Shown: one piece after another, positions 18,461-28,232 of the stretch | Layout of the letters: each line of letters opens with the position of its first letter | Position numbering within the stretch: position 1 is the stretch's first letter | DNA from: JABMMZ01 sp964438995 | GTDB lineage: Bacteria > Bacteroidota > Bacteroidia > NS11-12g > UBA955 | Assembly (NCBI GenBank): GCA_964438995.1 | Contig: CAYTMQ010000001.1 | Span: 372,001 to 436,000, forward strand | Reading direction: 5' to 3' | Length of the DNA: 64,000 nt | Notes under the pieces: model-generated | Databases searched by the model: none | What the model saw: only the letters and a program-made list of their open reading frames with translations | What the model was told of the DNA's origin: nothing | Translations under genes and position numbers: made by a program

Positions 18461-18928
18461 ATGAACTTCGAATCCTATTCAGAATTAATCGAGTCTACCT
18501 TTGCATTCTTAGGCTTAAACCCTGCAGAGACAAGAGGAGCCGAGCCAGGTCAATGGGTCATTTACAATGGCGATACCGAAATATATGTTGATTTATGGGA
18601 GTTGGACAAAGACAATTCTTGGTTGTATTTCGAGTCAGACGAGCCAATTTTTGCCTTTCAAACCATTTCTCCGATTTGTTTAATGCCAGAGAATAACAGA
18701 GAGCAATTGTACGAAGAGCTCCTGCACAACAATCTCAACATGTTGTATACTTCCTATACCATCAACAACGAGCAAAATATGTTGGCAGTAAGGTATAGAC
18801 GACCAGCCAAAGGCATAACAAGAGAAGAAATCGTAGAAGCAGTTGAAAGCGTTGGATTTTACTCTGAAAGTACCTTTAAAGCCTTAGAGGATAGATATCA
18901 AATTCAAGCAATCAATCCAGAAGAATAA
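18461..18928 (+). CDS. YbjN/secretion-chaperone-like fold protein
   Basis: This acidic protein of 155 residues has the alpha-beta layout of the YbjN or Tir-chaperone-like fold: an N-terminal helix (NFESYSELIESTFAFLGL), a beta sheet (QWVIYNGDTEIYVDLWEL, NSWLYFESDEPIF), a helical stretch (NREQLYEELLHNNLN), a further strand pair and a final helix. Such proteins often work as small chaperones or regulators, but no partner can be named. It has no signal peptide. ATG 18461 is preferred over a start eight codons earlier because the promoter box at 18432-18439 lies between. It stands alone between sucD and the sigma-factor operon. Confidence 0.6.
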   Translation: MNFESYSELIESTFAFLGLNPAETRGAEPGQWVIYNGDTEIYVDLWELDKDNSWLYFESDEPIFAFQTISPICLMPENNREQLYEELLHNNLNMLYTSYTINNEQNMLAVRYRRPAKGITREEIVEAVESVGFYSESTFKALEDRYQIQAINPEE

Positions 18929-19014
18929 AATATTCTAAATTTTTTTCATCATCAGGCAACCATTTTTATCTAAATCACTTCTAACAATAGGTTACAACTA
19001 CTAAAAAAGTGTAA

Positions 19015-19563
19015 ATGGCGGAAAATCATACAGATAAACTAAACAATATTTTAGCCCAATGTATTGATAAACAGCCTAAAGCACAAAAGCAGTTATTTGA
19101 CTTATTAGCTCCGAAGATGTATACTGTCTGCCTGCGATATGCGCAAGATTCAGATGAAGCCAAAGACATTCTTCAAGAAGGATTTATCAAAGTGTTTAAT
19201 AATTTAGAGAAATTTGAACACAAAGGCTCCTTCGAAGGATGGGTAAAGCGAATCTTTATCAATACCAGCATAGAGTTTTACAGAAAAAGCCAAAGAGACA
19301 ATATTCTCGACAATATCGACAATGTTGCAGAGAAACCAATTGATTCTCAAACTATTTCCATTCTAAAAGCTGCAGATCTGATGGTTCTTATCAATGGTTT
19401 ACCCAAAGGTTACAAAACAGTTTTTAACCTGTTTGCAATAGAAGGGTACAAACATGATGAAATCGCCAAAATGCTGAATATTTCAGAAAACACAAGTAAA
19501 AGTCAGTTGCACAAAGCCAGATTATATCTACAAGAGTTAGTATTAAAAAAGAATTTAAAGTGA
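19015..19563 (+). CDS. ECF-type RNA polymerase sigma factor
   Basis: This 182-residue sigma-70 family factor has only regions 2 and 4. Region 2 spans about residues 20-95 (YAQDSDEAKDILQEGFIKVF, EGWVKRIFINTSIEFYRKS). Region 4 is near the C-terminus (LPKGYKTVFNLFAIEGYKHD, then EIAKMLNISENTSKSQLHKA). It would redirect RNA polymerase to a regulon that probably includes the genes behind it. The next gene starts with a GTG overlapping its stop codon by four bases and encodes a membrane protein with the usual features of a Bacteroidota anti-sigma factor, so the two are very likely a coupled pair. Confidence 0.92.
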   Translation: MAENHTDKLNNILAQCIDKQPKAQKQLFDLLAPKMYTVCLRYAQDSDEAKDILQEGFIKVFNNLEKFEHKGSFEGWVKRIFINTSIEFYRKSQRDNILDNIDNVAEKPIDSQTISILKAADLMVLINGLPKGYKTVFNLFAIEGYKHDEIAKMLNISENTSKSQLHKARLYLQELVLKKNLK

Positions 19564-20444
19564 AAGACATTAACAACACAGAAGAATTATTTGACGACAT
19601 TTTCAGAGAAAGTCTTGAAAATGCCGGAACATCTGTACCACCCGGAGTGTGGGAAGGTGTTTCTTCTTCAATCGGCTCAAGCTCTGCAGTTGCAGGAGTA
19701 GCTGTAAAAACCGCTTTTTGGATGAAAGCCGCAATCATCGCCGTTGCAGTTTCTGCTGGTGCATTTGCTGCTTATAATTATATAGACAAAGACGTTGTAT
19801 CTAATCAACAACCAACATCACCTTCTATTATTTCTCCAACTGAAACTCCGACAGTTGAACCAATAGACGCTACCAAAAACACCAATCAAATTCCAACTAA
19901 TCCAATTACTCTTAAAGATAAGGGCAACAACCCTATCAATAAACAAAGCAATGACATTCCTTCAAACAATAACAAGGAAGAGAACGTTATCAAAGTAAGT
20001 GGTCCTAACCAAGAATATGGTATCGACGCTAACTTAGTTAATCCAAACATCAAACATGAAGTAAGCAACCCTAAAACAACATCTGATGATGTTAATCCAG
20101 ATGCAGAACCACAGGATGATATGGTGAAACCTTTTGATAAACCAGAGTATACCTATATCAAAGACAGTTCTTACATCTTTATTCCAAACAGTGTTACACC
20201 AAATGGTGATGGCATTAACGACACTTATCTTATCAAATTGGTAGGTGAAGAAAAAGTAGAAATAATCGTGTATTCAATCAGCAATGAAATTTTGTTCAGA
20301 ACCACCAACAAATACATTGGTTGGGACTGTAAACTGAAAAATGGTGAAGATGCCCCAGAAGGCACTTACCTAGTGAAAGTTATATACAATTTTAAAGGCA
20401 AGCAAAGTGAAACAGAATTAAGAAAACTAGTGATCATTAAATAA
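19560..20444 (+). CDS. Anti-sigma-like membrane protein with type IX (type B) C-terminal domain
   Basis: This 294-residue protein has three parts. The cytoplasmic N-terminus (residues 1-55) carries the VPPGVWEGVSSSIG motif, similar to the W-containing helix of Bacteroidota anti-sigma factors. One transmembrane helix follows at about 57-75 (MKAAIIAVAVSAGAFAAYNY). A long Asn/Pro/Thr-rich periplasmic linker (about 80-210) leads to a gliding-motility-associated, type B sorting-like domain (FIPNSVTPNGDGINDTYLI, VEIIVYSISNEILFRT, EDAPEGTYLVKVIYNF). Translation is coupled to the sigma factor (GTG overlapping its stop). The sorting-type domain on an inner-membrane anti-sigma is unusual. It may let the protein sense the state of the type IX machinery or its cargo. 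That is inference. Confidence 0.75.
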   Translation: MKDINNTEELFDDIFRESLENAGTSVPPGVWEGVSSSIGSSSAVAGVAVKTAFWMKAAIIAVAVSAGAFAAYNYIDKDVVSNQQPTSPSIISPTETPTVEPIDATKNTNQIPTNPITLKDKGNNPINKQSNDIPSNNNKEENVIKVSGPNQEYGIDANLVNPNIKHEVSNPKTTSDDVNPDAEPQDDMVKPFDKPEYTYIKDSSYIFIPNSVTPNGDGINDTYLIKLVGEEKVEIIVYSISNEILFRTTNKYIGWDCKLKNGEDAPEGTYLVKVIYNFKGKQSETELRKLVIIK

Positions 20445-20474
20445 GATTTGGAAAATTTAATAAAAGAATTTAAT

Positions 20475-23400
20475 ATGCAATCTCAAATAAATATGAATAT
20501 CAAGCAAAAAATTATCCGTTTTGCAAGGGTGTTCACCGTAGTGTTGTCAACGTTCTTGGCATATTCGACGGTAAACGCTCAATGTAGCATTACCACGGGT
20601 GGAGTTGCCTGCGTAGGTGAACCTATTACATTCAATTGTAATACTGTTGGTGGATCCAATTTCAATTGGGACTTCAATGGTGAGGGTACAAACACCACTC
20701 AGTGTGACCCAATTTTTACGTTTAACACCCCTGGTAACAAAGTCATTAAATTGACTTTAAGATTATCCAATGGTCAAACTTGTAACGCACAAACGACCAT
20801 CAATGTTAAACCAAAACCTATTATCAATGTAAAACGTATTGTTAACAAAACCCAGTGTTTTTCTAACAATAGTTTCTGTTTTACAGACAGTAGTAAATCT
20901 GGAGACCCTAACAGTACGATCTGTAAAGTAACCATCGTTTTTGATGATGGTACTAGATACGACTTCAATTCTGCTGGTCCTAGATCTTTCTGTCACTCTT
21001 TCCAAGATCCTGCCGGTGGAACTTATGGTATGACCATTGAAGTGACCGACTGTAATGGTTGTGTGTCTAAAATTAGACAAAATGCCGTTGCAGTAGTTCA
21101 ACCTTCTTTGGGTTTGCAGTTCACATCACCACAACCAAAACGTTGTGATAGTGTGCAATTGTGTGTTACCAATAACTCTACAGTTCCGCTAGATAGTATC
21201 CAATCTTTCACATGGGATTGGGGTGATGGTAAAAAAGACAACGGTAACAAAAACACTCCATTGTTATGGCGTGCTGGTGTTAACGGTGGTGTTTGCCACT
21301 GGTTCAAATCTCAAGGACCAAACAATGGTAACTTCACCACTAAATTAACAGTAACTACTAATTTCGGTTGTACTGAAACATTTACTTTCAATGCTTCTGC
21401 TACCAACTTGGTTATCAAACCAAAAATCGTAGCCGACTTCGACTCACTTTGTGTGAACGATGCGACTTTCAGTTTCAAATTAAAAGATGGTCCTGTACCT
21501 CAAGGTGCTAACCCACTATATATATACGAACAACCTCCTATCCCTGCAAACATTACAAGACAGTGGACAGGAACCCACAAATTCGGTGGCGTTGGTCCTT
21601 ATCAAGTAACATTCTCTTTCACCCACTCTATCCCTGGTTGCGGTCGTACTGTGTATGATACAATCTTGGTTATCGGGCCACAATCAGTTATTGAAGGTTC
21701 TGTTGCATCTGGTATGAGATATTTGGAAGATTTCGAAAGATTCCAATGTGTAATTAAAGATACTGTACACTTCTATAACTTCTCTAAATTCTATCACAAT
21801 GACTACGATTTTACTGATGACGACTCTGTTAACTTGATTTTTGACAGTGCTATCATTTTAAAATCTACTAAAGTTATTCAACCACCTAACACTACATTTG
21901 ATCCATCCATTCACGAAAAGATTTATGGTGGATTTAACAAACCTTTGGTACACGCATTTACAAATGCAGCAGGTGCTCCGGCTAACGCTGTTAAAAATGC
22001 CAACCAAAAACGAGGTAATGAATGTACCATCAGATTGTGGGATTTTGACGACGACTATTGTGAAAAATGTACAACTGATACCAAAAATGGTGTTAACGTA
22101 GGTAAAAACTGTAAATACAGCAAAGATACCTTACCTCAACACTGGTATACACCTTGGGATTCTCTATACCAAACAAGATTCGGTTTGCAAGCTGAGAAAG
22201 TACTTAGCTATAGCAAAGACTCTGGTTTGTGTTATCAAAAAAATATGTATGCTGATGATTCAGTTTACATTATTAGAGATACCATCTTATTCTATGGCAA
22301 CAACACTTTAGCTAATAAGACAAAAGACTCTTCAATCTATACCAGCATTACAAGAAAAGAAAAAGTGGCAACCCAGTTAACTGGCATAGCCAAATTAGAT
22401 GTAACTATTGCAACTAAGTTCTATATTCCTGCTGGTGATACTGTTTTCGTAGATGCTTATAATGGATTGCCTCCTAACAGATGGATTGGACCACGTTACC
22501 TCACCGTCCAACCTGGTCAGGCCATCATTATAAAATCTAAAACAGATAAAGCACTTTACAACGTCTGGGTGCAGTATATACAAGATACTATACCGGCCTT
22601 CATGCGCCAACCTTGGCACAAAGTATGGAAACGCGATGTTATGCCAGGTTATAAAGCTGGTGATAGTGTAAATGCTGAAGCTCACAGACAAAAATTCTAT
22701 TCTGGAACAACTGTAAAATGTTTCAATGTTAGATTGAAACACAAAGATATCTGTCACCCATTGGCTTGCGAACACGAAGCAATCGCTCAGTTGTCATTGC
22801 AACCACCAAGTGCTAAAAAATTAAGAAAATTAGGTACTCTGTGTTTGGGTAGTGACCAAGATAACTATGGTATAACCTTCGTATTAGATGATACTAAACC
22901 ATCTTGTACTAGAACATGGGCTGAGATTAACTTTGATACTGCCTTGAATAAAACAGGTTGGGTGCCAGCAGTTGGTAACAACTTAACTCCAGGTGGTATC
23001 TCTGCAGGTGGATTGCCTCCAGTAAACCCTCCTTACCAAGTTCCAATTCCAGGTTACCAAATCAATGGCCCTCCCGGCAACAGATTCTCTAAACAGTTTA
23101 CTGTTGACGATATCAAAGATACCATCACTGGTTACATCAACGTTGGTTTAATCATTGGTAATGGTATGTGGCCTACTTCTGGTTCTGATTATCCTGCAGA
23201 ATGTGTGGATACAGTTTACTACGAGAAATTTGCTAGATTCCCAATTTTAGATAACAGATTTAGAATCATTAAACCACAAGAAGGTACTGATTACACTAAA
23301 ATTTGTAGAAGAGATACCATTAGTTTAACTACAAATGTTTGGAACAGAACTTACATTCCAGACGTTGAAGAAGCTACTTGGTCTTTGACTGGTGCTAACG

Positions 23401-25934
23401 TTGGAAAATACTACGATAAATACTATGTACTAAGCGTTAACGAGCGTTACAGCAGATTCGTTCAAGTACACAAAGATACCCCTTACTTAATCGACAAATT
23501 GCAAGTTGTAAAACGCAGTTTCTTCGATGGTAAATTGGCAACACTTGATAGTCAAAACATCAGAGTTGCAAAAGTAACCAAATGGCATACTGAAGCAGAT
23601 ATCACCCCAGTATTCGACATCATCAAAGTGATTTTGGAAGCCAATAAAATTGATATCTACGAATTATCACCTGCTCAATTGTCTGAATTGATTTGGAATG
23701 GTGTTGGTACATTTGGTAAACCATTCACTGGTTCTAGAGGTTGTTTGGATACCACTGGTTTCGGTAGATTCATTAGATTCTACAAAGTGGCTGATGAAAA
23801 AACATCGTTGCACTTCAGAGATACCACATTATTGCCAATTGAAAAGATTAGAGGTTATGATGGCAAATGGTATCAAGCTTACAACTTTGTTCCTCAATAC
23901 TCTGGATTCTATGTTGCTAACTTCGGTTTACGTAGCCGTGCACCAGAAAATTGTACCAAGAGTACTGGTACTGCAAAACGTGTTATCGTTGGATTCTATG
24001 GTGTGATGAATTACACTGATACCATCTTATGTCACGGTCAAAAAGTGGAAGCTTCTCCACAATTTAGATACTTTAACGTTTACCCTGATATCGTGACAAC
24101 ACATTGTCCTGTTCAAGGTTCTGCATTGTTAGATTGTATCGACTACTGGAGACAACGTATCTCTGAAGCTGGTCAAATTAATAGAGAAGGTGTCACAAGA
24201 ACTGACTTAAGTAAATCTGATGACGGTACTGACCCTAAATCTATCTATGGCGGATTCCCGTATAGTGTTTCTGGTCTAGACAACAAACCTGGTCAAATAC
24301 TTCAATTGGGTGGTGGTTCAAATAGTATTTACTACAACCAAGATACTGGTAGATCATACTTAATTAGAACTGCAGCTCAAGATAGCTTCGGTTGTAAAGA
24401 CACTCTACCTCAAAAGATTTATGTAACTGCTCTACGTGCTAAATTCAAATTGGCGTCTACTCGTCCAAATTGTGCTACCATCGTAGACTTGATCGACTCT
24501 TCATACTTACAAGATCCATGTATATCTGAATTAGGTTCACCTTGCGACCAAATCGTTAAATGGACTGTGTATTGGGGCGATAAGAGCATCAACTCTGTGA
24601 ACTCATTCTTCAATACGCTTCCTAACAAGATTGCGCATGACTTTACTAGAAACGGATTGTACAAAATCTATTGGAAAGTAGAAACTGCACTAGGATGTAT
24701 TGGATGGGATTCTGCTGAATTGTACATCCCTGGTCCTGAGCCATTCTTCGATACTGCAATTGAAAAGAAATATTGTGTAGGCGATAGAGTGAACTTCAGT
24801 AACTTGAGTAAATACATCAAACGCGACTCTAGTAAATGGATTTGGGATTTCGGTGACGGTGCATATGGTAACCAAGCTGATACAGTAACAAAAGCTGCTG
24901 ATACCATGTCTCACAAATACTCAAAACCTGGCAAATACAAAGTGGTATTAAACCATTACTTCACATTTGTTGTAGGTGGCGGTTCTAGATCTTGTAGAGT
25001 ACAATATCCAGATACCACATTTGGTGAAAAAGAATTCGAATTGGAAATCTTCGCTTACGATACATCAAAACTGAATCGAAGTGATACCATATGTGCTGGG
25101 GATAAGGTCGATTTCAATGGTGTAGTTAAACCTTATGGTAGATATAAAAACTACGTGTGGAACTACGGTGTCAATCCGAATGATTCACTAATCACTCCAG
25201 ATACTGCAACGTCGTTCACTTACACCAAACCTGGTAGATACAAAGTAACGTTCATGGGTGATAAAACTTCAGTTAGCTCATTCGATAAAGTTTGTCCAGC
25301 AACTGATAGTGTTGTCATACTAGTGCCAGATATCATTGCCAACTTCGACATCGATTCTACTAAGAAACCAGTGTTCTGTGTGACCAACAAGTCAACCAAT
25401 AGCACTAGCAATAGATGGAGCTTCTACAATCCAAAAGATTTGATGACGCTTGATACTTCTAAAAGAATATTCATAGAAGATGGTAACACCAGTGATTTCA
25501 ATGATCCTTCATTGTGTAGAGATTACAGAGATTCACTAGGTTCTTACTGGATTTGTCTAGAGGCTACCAATTTCAATGGCTGTAAAGACACCATCTGTAA
25601 GAGAATGTATAACAACTTCAAAGCAACCATTCAACCACCTAACGTATTCACTCCTAACGGAACTGGTACAACAGCAGACGTTGAAGGTAAAATTGGTAAT
25701 GAAGTGTTCAACATCTACATCGAAGGTGAAGAAAAGTACGAACTTGTTATCTACGACAGATGGGGTGTTAAAGTGTTCTCTTCTACTGATAAGAACAACG
25801 ACTGGAACGGTAAAGTTAACAATACCGGCGCTGAGTGTCCTGATGGAACCTACTACTATATCTTAAACTACAGATATAAAGGTTTAGATAAGGATGAGCC
25901 AAGACTCAACGGTATCGTTAGAATTATAAGATAA
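20475..25934 (+). CDS. Giant secreted PKD-repeat protein with gliding-motility-associated C-terminus
   Basis: This protein of about 1819 residues has an N-terminal export signal ending near STVNAQCS and many immunoglobulin-like/PKD repeats (SFTWDWGDGKKDNGNK, SKWIWDFGDGAYGNQ, repeated DTILC- and DTICAGDKVDFNG-type openings rich in paired cysteines). It ends in a type B type IX domain: PPNVFTPNGTGTTADVEG, YELVIYDRWGVKVFSS, CPDGTYYYILNYRYKG. It is probably a cell-surface or extracellular adhesin-like structural protein. No catalytic motif was seen. It lies 30 bases after the anti-sigma-like gene, so it is the likely output of the sigma factor. ATG 20475 is preferred over the TTG at 20448, and ATG 20493 is also possible. 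A strong terminator follows. Confidence 0.87.
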   Translation: MQSQINMNIKQKIIRFARVFTVVLSTFLAYSTVNAQCSITTGGVACVGEPITFNCNTVGGSNFNWDFNGEGTNTTQCDPIFTFNTPGNKVIKLTLRLSNGQTCNAQTTINVKPKPIINVKRIVNKTQCFSNNSFCFTDSSKSGDPNSTICKVTIVFDDGTRYDFNSAGPRSFCHSFQDPAGGTYGMTIEVTDCNGCVSKIRQNAVAVVQPSLGLQFTSPQPKRCDSVQLCVTNNSTVPLDSIQSFTWDWGDGKKDNGNKNTPLLWRAGVNGGVCHWFKSQGPNNGNFTTKLTVTTNFGCTETFTFNASATNLVIKPKIVADFDSLCVNDATFSFKLKDGPVPQGANPLYIYEQPPIPANITRQWTGTHKFGGVGPYQVTFSFTHSIPGCGRTVYDTILVIGPQSVIEGSVASGMRYLEDFERFQCVIKDTVHFYNFSKFYHNDYDFTDDDSVNLIFDSAIILKSTKVIQPPNTTFDPSIHEKIYGGFNKPLVHAFTNAAGAPANAVKNANQKRGNECTIRLWDFDDDYCEKCTTDTKNGVNVGKNCKYSKDTLPQHWYTPWDSLYQTRFGLQAEKVLSYSKDSGLCYQKNMYADDSVYIIRDTILFYGNNTLANKTKDSSIYTSITRKEKVATQLTGIAKLDVTIATKFYIPAGDTVFVDAYNGLPPNRWIGPRYLTVQPGQAIIIKSKTDKALYNVWVQYIQDTIPAFMRQPWHKVWKRDVMPGYKAGDSVNAEAHRQKFYSGTTVKCFNVRLKHKDICHPLACEHEAIAQLSLQPPSAKKLRKLGTLCLGSDQDNYGITFVLDDTKPSCTRTWAEINFDTALNKTGWVPAVGNNLTPGGISAGGLPPVNPPYQVPIPGYQINGPPGNRFSKQFTVDDIKDTITGYINVGLIIGNGMWPTSGSDYPAECVDTVYYEKFARFPILDNRFRIIKPQEGTDYTKICRRDTISLTTNVWNRTYIPDVEEATWSLTGANVGKYYDKYYVLSVNERYSRFVQVHKDTPYLIDKLQVVKRSFFDGKLATLDSQNIRVAKVTKWHTEADITPVFDIIKVILEANKIDIYELSPAQLSELIWNGVGTFGKPFTGSRGCLDTTGFGRFIRFYKVADEKTSLHFRDTTLLPIEKIRGYDGKWYQAYNFVPQYSGFYVANFGLRSRAPENCTKSTGTAKRVIVGFYGVMNYTDTILCHGQKVEASPQFRYFNVYPDIVTTHCPVQGSALLDCIDYWRQRISEAGQINREGVTRTDLSKSDDGTDPKSIYGGFPYSVSGLDNKPGQILQLGGGSNSIYYNQDTGRSYLIRTAAQDSFGCKDTLPQKIYVTALRAKFKLASTRPNCATIVDLIDSSYLQDPCISELGSPCDQIVKWTVYWGDKSINSVNSFFNTLPNKIAHDFTRNGLYKIYWKVETALGCIGWDSAELYIPGPEPFFDTAIEKKYCVGDRVNFSNLSKYIKRDSSKWIWDFGDGAYGNQADTVTKAADTMSHKYSKPGKYKVVLNHYFTFVVGGGSRSCRVQYPDTTFGEKEFELEIFAYDTSKLNRSDTICAGDKVDFNGVVKPYGRYKNYVWNYGVNPNDSLITPDTATSFTYTKPGRYKVTFMGDKTSVSSFDKVCPATDSVVILVPDIIANFDIDSTKKPVFCVTNKSTNSTSNRWSFYNPKDLMTLDTSKRIFIEDGNTSDFNDPSLCRDYRDSLGSYWICLEATNFNGCKDTICKRMYNNFKATIQPPNVFTPNGTGTTADVEGKIGNEVFNIYIEGEEKYELVIYDRWGVKVFSSTDKNNDWNGKVNNTGAECPDGTYYYILNYRYKGLDKDEPRLNGIVRIIR

Positions 25935-25951
25935 TAACCTAATCTACATAG

Positions 25952-25984
25952 AAAGCCCTTCAGAACTTCTGAAGGGCTTTTTTT
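25952..25984 (+). terminator. Terminator after the giant PKD gene
   Basis: A perfect 14-base stem (AAAGCCCTTCAGAA with TTCTGAAGGGCTTT) and a one-base centre are followed by T residues, giving a total run of seven T. Confidence 0.92.
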
Positions 25985-26009
25985 ATGTTCCAATATCGGC
26001 TGGCCTTAG

Positions 26010-26017
26010 TATCTTTG
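26010..26017 (+). promoter_or_regulatory. -7 promoter box upstream of mnmE
   Basis: TATCTTTG fits TAnnTTTG and ends seven bases before the ATG at 26025, another case of a very short predicted leader. Confidence 0.5.
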
Positions 26018-26024
26018 TGCACGA

Positions 26025-27431
26025 ATGTATCACCAATTAGTTCATACAGAAGATACTATTGCCGCCATTGCAACAGCCCAAGGTGTGGGTGCTATCGGTA
26101 TTATCAGAGTTTCAGGTTCTGAGGCATTCTCTATATGCGATAAAATATTCAAAGGAAAATCCATCAGCAATCAAACTTCACATACGGTTCAGTATGGTCA
26201 TATCATCGATGGTAATGAAATAGTAGATGAAGTGATGGTAACAGTTTTTAAAGCACCTAAGAGTTTCACCACCGAAAACAGTGTCGAAATTGCCTGCCAT
26301 GGTTCGACCTATATTCAATCTCAAATACTAAAATTGCTTTTGACAAATGGCGCAAGATTAGCCGCTCCTGGTGAGTTTTCTTTACGAGCCTATTTGAATG
26401 GCAGAATAGATTTGGCCCAAGCAGAAGCGGTAGGTGATATCATTGCCGCACAAAACAAATCGCAGTTGGATATAGCCATGCACCAAATGCGCGGAGGCTT
26501 GTCGCAACAGCTTAACCAACTTAGAGAAGATTTATTGAATTTCATCTCACTAGTAGAACTGGAATTGGATTTTGGGGAAGAAGATGTCGAATTCGCCGAC
26601 CGCAGTGAACTCAAACAAAGAATCGACAACATGCGCAATTTTATCCAACCAATGCTCAACAGTTTTAGTTTAGGTAATGCCATAAAAAACGGTATCCCAG
26701 TAGCTATAGTTGGTCGACCAAACGCTGGGAAATCTTCCCTTTTAAATGCATTACTAGAAGAGGATAGAGCGATAGTGTCAGACATTGCAGGTACGACAAG
26801 AGATACCATAGAAGAAGAAATACACATCAATGGCATTTCATTCAGATTCATCGATACGGCAGGCATTCGTCAAACATCAGATGTCATCGAAAAAATCGGT
26901 ATAGACAAAGCCATTCAATCCATCAACAAGGCTCAAATTGTTATCTGCATTTTCGACTTGAACAACACCACACAAGAGGAGTTGATCAACGACATTAAAA
27001 TTATTCAAGACAACAACCAAGCAGCACATGTATTGGTTATAGGCAACAAATCTGACAAGAGCAGTGATGCTGTAATAAACGGCTTTAAAGACTATTTAGA
27101 AGCCCGTAGCTTAAAGTTTGTTCCTGTATCAATGGTCGAACAGTCTGCGCAAAATACAGAGCGCATACGCCAAATATTATACGATGTGATGCAATTGGGT
27201 AGTATCGACACTAATCAAACCATCTTAAGCAACATTCGCCATTACGAGTCATTACATCAAGCCAAAGACGCCTTAACCGACGTTCTTTCATTACTCAGTT
27301 CGGGCACCAGCGGAGACATCTTATCCTTAGAAATGAAGAGAGCAGTCAACGCCATTGGAGACATCACTGGGACAATCAGTAATGATGAGGTTTTGGGTAA
27401 TATTTTTGGGAAGTTTTGTATAGGAAAGTAA
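26025..27431 (+). CDS. mnmE: tRNA modification GTPase MnmE
   Basis: This 468-residue GTPase works with MnmG to add the carboxymethylaminomethyl group at wobble uridines. The N-terminal folate-binding domain (DTIAAIATAQGVGAIGIIRV) is followed by a helical domain and an inserted G domain with G1 VGRPNAGKSSLLNALL, G2 AGTTRDTIEEE, G3 IDTAGIRQT and G4 IGNKSD. The conserved C-terminus FGKFCIGK includes the cysteine needed for the modification. The gene is intact up to its stop codon, and a mobile element with a tyrosine integrase begins in the next few hundred bases. This 3' end is a known integration target for genomic islands in other phyla. Confidence 0.96.
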   Translation: MYHQLVHTEDTIAAIATAQGVGAIGIIRVSGSEAFSICDKIFKGKSISNQTSHTVQYGHIIDGNEIVDEVMVTVFKAPKSFTTENSVEIACHGSTYIQSQILKLLLTNGARLAAPGEFSLRAYLNGRIDLAQAEAVGDIIAAQNKSQLDIAMHQMRGGLSQQLNQLREDLLNFISLVELELDFGEEDVEFADRSELKQRIDNMRNFIQPMLNSFSLGNAIKNGIPVAIVGRPNAGKSSLLNALLEEDRAIVSDIAGTTRDTIEEEIHINGISFRFIDTAGIRQTSDVIEKIGIDKAIQSINKAQIVICIFDLNNTTQEELINDIKIIQDNNQAAHVLVIGNKSDKSSDAVINGFKDYLEARSLKFVPVSMVEQSAQNTERIRQILYDVMQLGSIDTNQTILSNIRHYESLHQAKDALTDVLSLLSSGTSGDILSLEMKRAVNAIGDITGTISNDEVLGNIFGKFCIGK

Positions 27432-27656
27432 GTACATCAAAATTAATCTCAATTAATCGAAATAAACTCTAGTAACATATTGTAAATGAAGTTTATATAA
27501 ATTATTTTAATTTTTATCTGTTGGAGTTAAATTAGATTAATTAAGATAATATTTGTACCTTATTTGTACCTCGAGCTTTCGAGGTACAAAATTTAATTTT
27601 GGTTATTTCGCTTAATTGCACTTATTTGCACTTAAATTATCTTATTTCATTTTAAA
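27432..27656. other. Junction of mnmE and the integrase element
   Basis: This AT-rich stretch contains no gene. It holds direct repeats of TTTGTACC (two copies, 27554-27573), an inverted repeat GTACCTCGA/TCGAGGTAC (about 27566-27587) and paired 'attgcactta'/'tttgcactta' units just before the excisionase-like gene. Such arrays are what one expects of an integrase attachment region, but no second copy of the mnmE end was found in the window. Confidence 0.4.
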
Positions 27657-28229
27657 ATGACTTCCTTTATACAAGTTAAACGAATTTGTGAGCATTGTAA
27701 CCAAGAGTTTATAGCCAAGACAACAGTTACGAGGTTTTGCTCGAAAACCTGTAGTTCAAGATTTATTAAAGCTAGAAAGAGAAATGAGAAAATTAGTGCG
27801 CATAATATGAAGCATGAATTATCATTAAATTCAGAAGTCGAGAAGTTAAAAACAAAGGAATTTTTAAAAGTAAAGGAGGTTGCAAGTTTGTTAGATTGTT
27901 CAAGTAGATCAGTTTATTATTATATCGATCAAGGTGTCATTGAAGTGATAAATATTGGTCAGAGAATGACACGTGTAAAAAGATCTTCAATTGATAAATT
28001 AATAGAACAAAAGTCTTCAGTTGCAAAAGAAGAAGAACAAGTAATGAAAAATTATACTATCAATGAATGTGTAAGCACATTTGAGATTCGTGAGAAGTTT
28101 GGTATATCTGAGTCAGGGCTAAGACAGATTATTATAAAAAATAACATACCGAAATATAGGAAGGGTAGTTTGGCTTATTTACCTAAGGAATTAGTTGAGA
28201 AGTATACTGGATTTAAATTTGAAAATTAG
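27657..28229 (+). CDS. Zinc-ribbon, double helix-turn-helix DNA-binding protein (excisionase-like)
   Basis: This 190-residue protein starts with a zinc-ribbon-like segment (CEHCNQEF near residue 12, FCSKTCSSRF near 31). Two MerR/excisionase-type helix-turn-helix units follow: FLKVKEVASLLDCSSRSVYYYIDQG at about residues 67-91, written here as two parts FLKVKEVASLLD and CSSRSVYYYIDQG, and EIREKFGISESGLRQIIIKN near 147. It lies three bases before the integrase and probably controls excision or integrase expression. A related zinc-ribbon (30688) and helix-turn-helix protein (30309) occur in the same element. Confidence 0.75.
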   Translation: MTSFIQVKRICEHCNQEFIAKTTVTRFCSKTCSSRFIKARKRNEKISAHNMKHELSLNSEVEKLKTKEFLKVKEVASLLDCSSRSVYYYIDQGVIEVINIGQRMTRVKRSSIDKLIEQKSSVAKEEEQVMKNYTINECVSTFEIREKFGISESGLRQIIIKNNIPKYRKGSLAYLPKELVEKYTGFKFEN

Positions 28230-28232
28230 AGC

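Noticed and set aside
25952..25984. Perfect hairpin as a mobile-element end
   Set aside because: A 14-base stem followed by T residues right after a stop codon is better explained as a terminator.
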